From assembly GCA_021229015.1 (NCBI GenBank), contig CM037785.1:35513062-35577061 (forward strand): a stretch of DNA of 64,000 bases, read 5' to 3'. The notes beneath the pieces are model-generated. The model was not told the DNA's origin. It worked only from the letters and a program-made list of their open reading frames with translations, and did not search any database. This stretch comes from Solen grandis. Taxonomy: Eukaryota > Mollusca > Bivalvia > Adapedonta > Solenidae. A program made the position numbers and the translations under genes. Shown one piece after another: positions 58,983 through 64,000 of the stretch; the stretch's first letter is position 1, and each line of letters begins with the position of its first letter.

Positions 58983-58988
58983 AATAAA
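58983..58988 (+). terminator. Polyadenylation signal AATAAA
   Basis: The first AATAAA after the aminotransferase stop codon, 163 bases downstream. Confidence 0.65.
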
Positions 58989-59211
58989 AATACCCAGATT
59001 GAATTATTTCGTGTGTCTTCATATTTATATATATAGAATAATCTTTCTCATGCCAAGTTTGGAGATTGAACCTGAGAAACAAATAAGAAAAGCTCTTTAT
59101 TTACCAGTTCTCAAACATGACTCAATATTTTTGCAATTTATATGCTCACCACAGCATTGTTTGTTCAACATTGATCTTAGAAATATGGGTTAATTTGATA
59201 CATTGACTGGT

Positions 59212-59434
59212 AGCTCTTATGTTTAGTTTAAACTTATTTATTTTACGTCGATTGAGAAACAAGTTCTTACAACTTATACTAATCCCTCTCGACGGTTCCT
59301 GGGTTGGACAAGTACTTTGCGCCTGGGAAGGTCATGAATAATTCTTGCCTCCAACGGGGTTCGAACCACAACCTTCGGATCCGTATTCGGATACGTTACC
59401 ACTGGACCACGGCGCCATTCAGCTCTTATGTTTA
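59212..59434 (-). mobile_element. Complete tRNA-derived SINE (family 2) with 14-bp TSD
   Basis: AGCTCTTATGTTTA flanks at 59212-59225 and 59421-59434. The minus-strand head reads CGCCGTGGTCCAGTGGTAAC (A box) and GTGGTTCGAACCCCG (B box). The body is 195 bp with a TTTATTTTACG tail. No ORF of interest; the 86-aa minus-strand frame is spurious. Confidence 0.9.
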
Positions 59435-59544
59435 TTTCCTCAGAAATTAGACCAGCCTTTTTAGCCAAGTGTTTAGAGGGGCCATTAAGATTCTTGGAAT
59501 AGAAATTAATATCTGATCCCCTGGCACACGCCAAATTTTACTGG

Positions 59545-59690
59545 ACTTGTTGCCTGGGTATGTGGATCATGTGATTGGATGTGGGACCACAGGCATTATA
59601 CCACAGTGAGGCAGCGGTAAATCTGTAGATCTGTAGACAATACCCCCAAAATGTCTGAATTATAGCCAATGGGATGAACCAACAAATTTT
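59545..59690 (+). mobile_element. Diverged family 3 SINE remnant
   Basis: Shares the order 'gattggatgtgggaccacaggcattataccaca', 'gcagcggtaaatctgt' and 'aaaatgtctgaa' with 41275-41400, at low similarity. Confidence 0.4.
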
Positions 59691-59756
59691 GAAATCAAAG
59701 CTTAAATCAGTTTTGCTGTGTCAAAACCAACTATGTGACCCATTTTAGAGATTTGT

Positions 59757-60183
59757 TAACCCCCGCAGAAGGCGGCGGGGGTACGGTAATAGTCTCTGTC
59801 CGTCCTTCCGTCCCACATTTTTGTCCGGAGCATAACTCGAAAAGTATTTGAGGTATGAACTTGAAACTTCATAGGTGGATAGATCCTATTGAGGAGGAGT
59901 GCAGTGCACAAGAATGATAACTCTACCTTTCATAATTTTTTAGTTATTGCCCTTTGTTATTTTTCAGGCTTAATTTTTGTCAAAGTGACCTTGACATTTT
60001 ACCTGTAGACCTCAAAATAGGGAAATTAGTAGGTCTTCACATTGGTTTCATATCTATAATCACTTCAAACATCAGTCTTCATTACCAAAAATTTTCTTTT
60101 AAAAATGAAATATTCTACTCTCCAACATATCTTCTAAATAGCAAGCATTCGGCGGGGGATGGCCATGTCAACATGGTTCTTAT
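59757..60183 (+). mobile_element. Small Helentron-like element (R4)
   Basis: 5' end TTAACCCCCGC with a GC-rich hairpin (CCCCGC...GCGGCGGGG). GGCGGGGG recurs inverted near the 3' end (about 60149), followed by the hairpin CCATGTCAACATGG and TTCTTATT. The interior contains 'cataactcgaaaagtatttgaggtatgaa' and 'gtgaccttgac'. The 82-aa ORF inside is not domain-bearing. Confidence 0.55.
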
Positions 60184-60404
60184 TACCCTTTTTTTGGTGT
60201 AAGGCATTAAGTGCCTATGGATACTATATTCATTAATATCAGGTATAAGTCTTTAAAGTTGTGATGATCCACTTAAATGTACTGCATTGTAATGTGAGTG
60301 CCAATATACAGCTGTTCAATGATACTTAAGGTACTCCCAAATTGTTATTTTATTATTTGTGTAGTTGACAAAAAGTGCTTTATCACGTAGGTCACATAGT
60401 CATA

Positions 60405-60480
60405 ATGCTATCCATTATAACGCAATCCATTATAACGCTATCCATTATAACTATCCATTATAACAATATCCATTATTATG
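60405..60480. repeat. Short tandem repeat, TATCCATTATAACGC-type
   Basis: Five imperfect 12-16-bp units with TCCATTATAAC. Confidence 0.85.
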
Positions 60481-61814
60481 CTATAACTAGATTTTGAGTC
60501 CTGTACATTGTAAAAGGTTTTAATCTAGAAAAATAACTTTACAATTTATTTATTTTTTCAGACTACCAAGGTGGCGGGCTCATGTTACAGTTTTACAGAA
60601 ACAGAGAATAACAACACTCAATTTGATGCAAGATTTACTTACCTCAGGTTTCTGTACAGTGATAATTATCTTCATAATTATATTCCTTCTGCTATTGTTA
60701 CCAGCTATATCTTACGGTTTGATGATATAATCTTATTTGATGTTGTAAATCAAAGTGACTCTTATTCCTTTTCACTTTTATATGAGTACACTAACCAGTT
60801 GAAAAATAGCTGTAGATATTTCCTATTGAAGTATGTGTATATAATATTTTTGCACTTACTTGTAAACTGCAGCACAAAGTGTCTTAATATATGGTATTAA
60901 ATGTTGTTTTGACCCATGTTGAGGTCTTTTTGATGGTATGGAAGTACTTTTATTAATTTTGAAGCCAGGCAAATAAATTTGATCTTCTATAAATCCATTT
61001 CTTGAGGATCTGTTCAATTTGTTAAAATTGTTAGACTTAGCCTAATCTATGCTGAAGAAGAAAAATAGATGTTACATAGATTGTGAAAACTTGAAAATAA
61101 TTATGATATGATAGATATCATGAGGTAGTTTGTGTGATAATGTAGCCACACTTGAAGTTGAATTTATAGATTGTGAAAACTTGAATCATGCCATAGTTCG
61201 TGTGATGATGTATACCACACATGAAGTTGTATGTAAAACATACTAATCTTAGTCCAAACTTAAAAAGTCATTCATAGTAATGTTTAGATCTAAAGTAAAT
61301 GTTATTGATTTTTGCTTTATTCGCTTTTATAAGAAATTTATTTAATACATTAGTTTAAACATATTTAATTCAGTTCATATTTACAATAATAACAGTACAA
61401 CACAAAAAGGTTGAAATGGATTGGAAAACAAGCAATGTTATCGCTTGTTCTTATTAAATATTTGGAAATATGTAATTGATTTACATAGCTTTAAGAGACA
61501 TACAAACAAAAAGAATTAATAGAATATGAAAACACCATGTGAATATATGTATCTATTTATGATAATCATAGTGAAGAAAAGAGTTATAAGCATCCAACAG
61601 TCCTCAAACTTTATGACTTAAGCATTATTTATTTAAAATTTCATTGAAAATCAAGTATTAACAAGAAAAAATATAAATATATACACGTAAGACTAACATT
61701 TTTTAACTGCACATATTCAGTATTGAAGTTGTTGAAGTCTCATTGTTGATCTGTTTTACAAGCCACTTTCCATGCTAAGCATTGATTGTACATAAATGTA
61801 TATTTGATTAGTGA
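60481..61814. other. AT-rich DNA, no gene seen
   Basis: A 109-aa ORF at 60571-60900 follows a TTTTTTCAG acceptor-like site but has no recognisable domain and is AT-driven. It may be non-coding. Confidence 0.45.
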
Positions 61815-61990
61815 TTAATCCTTTACTTCATGAATAAACATGAACAAGTTAATGACTTGAAATGGTAAATGAAACAATGATTTTTTATTGGCTACAGACT
61901 TTATTGAACCTGAGTTACCAGGATACTTCTGATCAAGATGTTTGTTTGTCATGGGGTCAGATTCAAGTTTATTTGAGGTAAAGGGTTATT
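61815..61990 (+). mobile_element. piggyBac-like MITE, diverged
   Basis: TTAATCCTTTACTTCATGAAT start and GAGGTAAAGGGTTATT end. Decayed TTAA edges. Confidence 0.6.
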
Positions 61991-62803
61991 CACAAGCTAA
62001 AGGGTAAATAAACAGCTATTGTAATCCAGAATGTCTAATGCCTTTCCTCTAGGATTCAGCTGATTAATCACACAGCCTTATTGATTTATATAGAACTGTA
62101 AACATTTTTGCATTAATCGGTGGAAGTTTTGCTTGATATTATCAATTACCATTACTAATATTTTTGAATAAATGAAAAAATAATTGATCATATATGCAAA
62201 TATTTGGTAATAAGAAGTGCTGACTTAACATAAAAAATCTGAGATTTGAAGATAAGAATGAAAATGTTTCTGTTTTTGGAAAGATGTTTAACAAAATATA
62301 AAGATCAAGGCAGGCTTATTTTAAGACAAAATGAATTTTAAAAAAAGTAATGCTTTATGCAATATTTTACAGGTTTCAAAACATTTTCAAATCTTCAAGA
62401 AACTGTCGGTGTTTGCTCTGTAAATCTTAACTTCTTGAGAACTTAAAATCATATTTTCATCAAATTGTAATACCAGTAGAATGGCAGTTAGTGAAATATA
62501 TGCATGATTGATATTTTAGTTAGTTTTGTGCTTTTATTTTGACATTTCAGCCACATACATTTATATAGCTGAAGACTTCATTAAGGATATTTTTTCTTAG
62601 TTTTGTGTTTTGATAATGTCGGTAGATTTGGTCTGATGTTTTGTTATTTTCTTTTGAGTTCAGATAGAATTTGGTTTAATGGGATTTTTATTGATCTGAA
62701 AACTTTACGCAGGGAAACAAAGAATTGTGTCCGTTATTAAATGGTAAAATTGCAGGAAAGTATTTATTCATGTCGTCTAGAGACACACTGTCCTTTTTGA
62801 TAT
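61991..62803. other. AT-rich DNA, no gene seen
   Basis: No ORF with a domain, no repeat with clear ends. Confidence 0.5.
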
Positions 62804-63000
62804 TTAGCCCTTTACCTCATGAAAATTCATGTACAAATTTATGACTTCATGAATATTAATTAACTGAACTTTAAATGGCATATGAAACAGTGGATTTTTC
62901 TTTGCTCTGCAGACTAGAATCTGAGCTACAAAAAGGAACTGTCTGATCTGGGTCCTTTGTGTTTGTCAATGCATCAAAATGAGTCAATATGAAGTAATAT
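62804..63000 (+). mobile_element. piggyBac-like MITE, one end decayed
   Basis: TTAGCCCTTTACCTCATGAA start, 'gaatattaatta' and 'tagaatctgagct' interior, and CAAAATGAGTC near the other end, as in 85-301 and 38681-38922. Confidence 0.65.
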
Positions 63001-64000
63001 GTCTTACCCCTTTCAAAGACATGTCCAAGGAGTTTTATGGAAGAAAAAATCGCAAAAATAATATATATTAGTATGAATGATTCATTTTTGTTAGATTTTT
63101 TTTCTAGAGATATATTAGGGTTATTTTCTTTGAGTAAGTTAAGGTTAGGGGTTAGGGTTATTTTCTTTTATTAAGTATTTACACAAGAAAGTACTTTGTA
63201 ACTTAATTTGAGATAGTATATAAGATAAACATATGAAGTTAAGCTTTAGAAGTCATTCCCATTACTGTAAGTAATTAATGAATTTATTTCCTAAAAGGAA
63301 AACATATATTTTATGAATTTACTGTATGAAAATAAGTCAAAAGATGAATGTATTGTATCAGTAAATTGTGAAGGATTTGTTTTAAAGGTATGACCATCAA
63401 TATCACGGTTTTGAAGTGGATGGAAGTTAATATAATCTCACCATACGGGTATCAGTGTTCGGTGACCATGTCAGTTGTCAATAAGATAATTTTGCCGTTT
63501 GTTGTAATGGATTTGAAATATATTACATTTTGATATCTTAAGGAAAGATTAAAAAAGATATATCAGAGAATATAAAGATTTAAAAAAAAAAAATAAGGTT
63601 TTCACACAATAAACTTGTATTGGTTATCCAAAATCAATACCAAAAATATTGGTATGTATTGAGTCCAAAAGGGGAACACATTTATTTGTACCAATAGGTT
63701 TGATAAATCTTGACACATTCAGGGGTATTTAGCTTTATATTTAGAAATACAGTACATGTATTTAGAAAAAGACCATATTTGACCACCTACTTTTAAATTA
63801 CTGGGGAACATTTTTATGTATGCTTTGCTACTAGATGCTGATTGGCAGGGCAACAAACACCTGCTTAATTGGGGTAACGCCAATTTAATATATTTATCTT
63901 TGAGTTTATTTGAGAAAATCGTTCAATGAAGTGTTCATGAGGTATTGCAACTCTTTAAACAAAGTAATTTGTTATTGATTTTAATTTGTTAATCAAATAT
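63001..64000. other. AT-rich DNA, no gene seen
   Basis: Contains a short GTTAGGGGTTAGGGTTA stretch at about 63144-63160, too short to be telomeric. No gene recognised. Confidence 0.5.

Noticed and set aside
59340..59420. tRNA gene suggested by good A and B boxes on the minus strand
   Set aside because: It is the head of a 195-bp SINE with 14-bp target duplications and a related copy in the window.
60571..60900. 109-aa ORF after a TTTTTTCAG site downstream of the aminotransferase
   Set aside because: No domain, composition typical of AT-rich chance frames, and no matching donor or upstream exon.
63140..63165. Telomere-like TTAGGG repeats
   Set aside because: Only two to three imperfect units in ordinary AT-rich DNA.

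Overview
The window is animal nuclear DNA: AT-rich, split genes with GT/AG introns, AATAAA signals and very dense interspersed repeats. The repeat types (tRNA-derived SINEs with target-site duplications, TTAA-flanked MITEs, Penelope-like and LINE fragments, Helentron-like elements with internal satellites) and a bivalve-style C1q gene suggest a mollusc, most likely a heterodont bivalve. That assignment is inference; no species is claimed.

Protein-coding content is low, with four genes supported. (1) 1198-2130 (+): an intronless extended short-chain dehydrogenase/reductase of bacterial look (NAD-dependent epimerase/dehydratase). (2) 37623-38522 (-): a secreted C1q-domain protein with signal peptide and coiled coil. 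(3) 43713-48615 (-): a three-exon BTB-BACK-PHR gene (BTBD3/6-like), 456 aa after splicing. (4) 55771-58820 (+): alanine aminotransferase in three exons, with one apparent base missing in exon 2. A second, broken copy of the last BTB exon lies at 33730-34762 inside a segmental duplication (about 29600-36705 against about 41900-46045).

Layout. 1-2400: MITE, microsatellites, epimerase gene. 2400-17400: gene-poor, with SINE, LINE and Helentron-like remnants and palindromes. 17480-27250: a 9.8-kb head-to-tail array of composite satellite-bearing elements with terminal hairpins. 27558-29363: LINE remnant, then a 100-N assembly gap. 29600-36705: duplication copy A, carrying a Penelope-like insertion (30830-32808) and a Helentron-like insertion (35521-36220) that copy B lacks. 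37600-39700: C1q gene, then a MITE whose 3' end has expanded into a 29-unit minisatellite. 40500-46300: SINEs and duplication copy B with the BTB last exon. 46600-48620: remaining BTB exons. 50228-51130: LINE 3' end. 52032-54522: satellite-bearing Helentron-like pair. 55771-58988: aminotransferase gene with SINEs and a MITE in intron 2. 59200-64000: SINEs, a small Helentron-like element, MITEs and AT-rich DNA.

The genes do not form a pathway or operon. The main biology is mobile DNA: a hammerhead-ribozyme-like fold at the 3' end of the Penelope-like element, several repeat families sharing a Helentron-like terminal plan, and recurrent CTCF-like motifs in the large array. Copies A and B act as mutual empty-site references that order the insertions in time.
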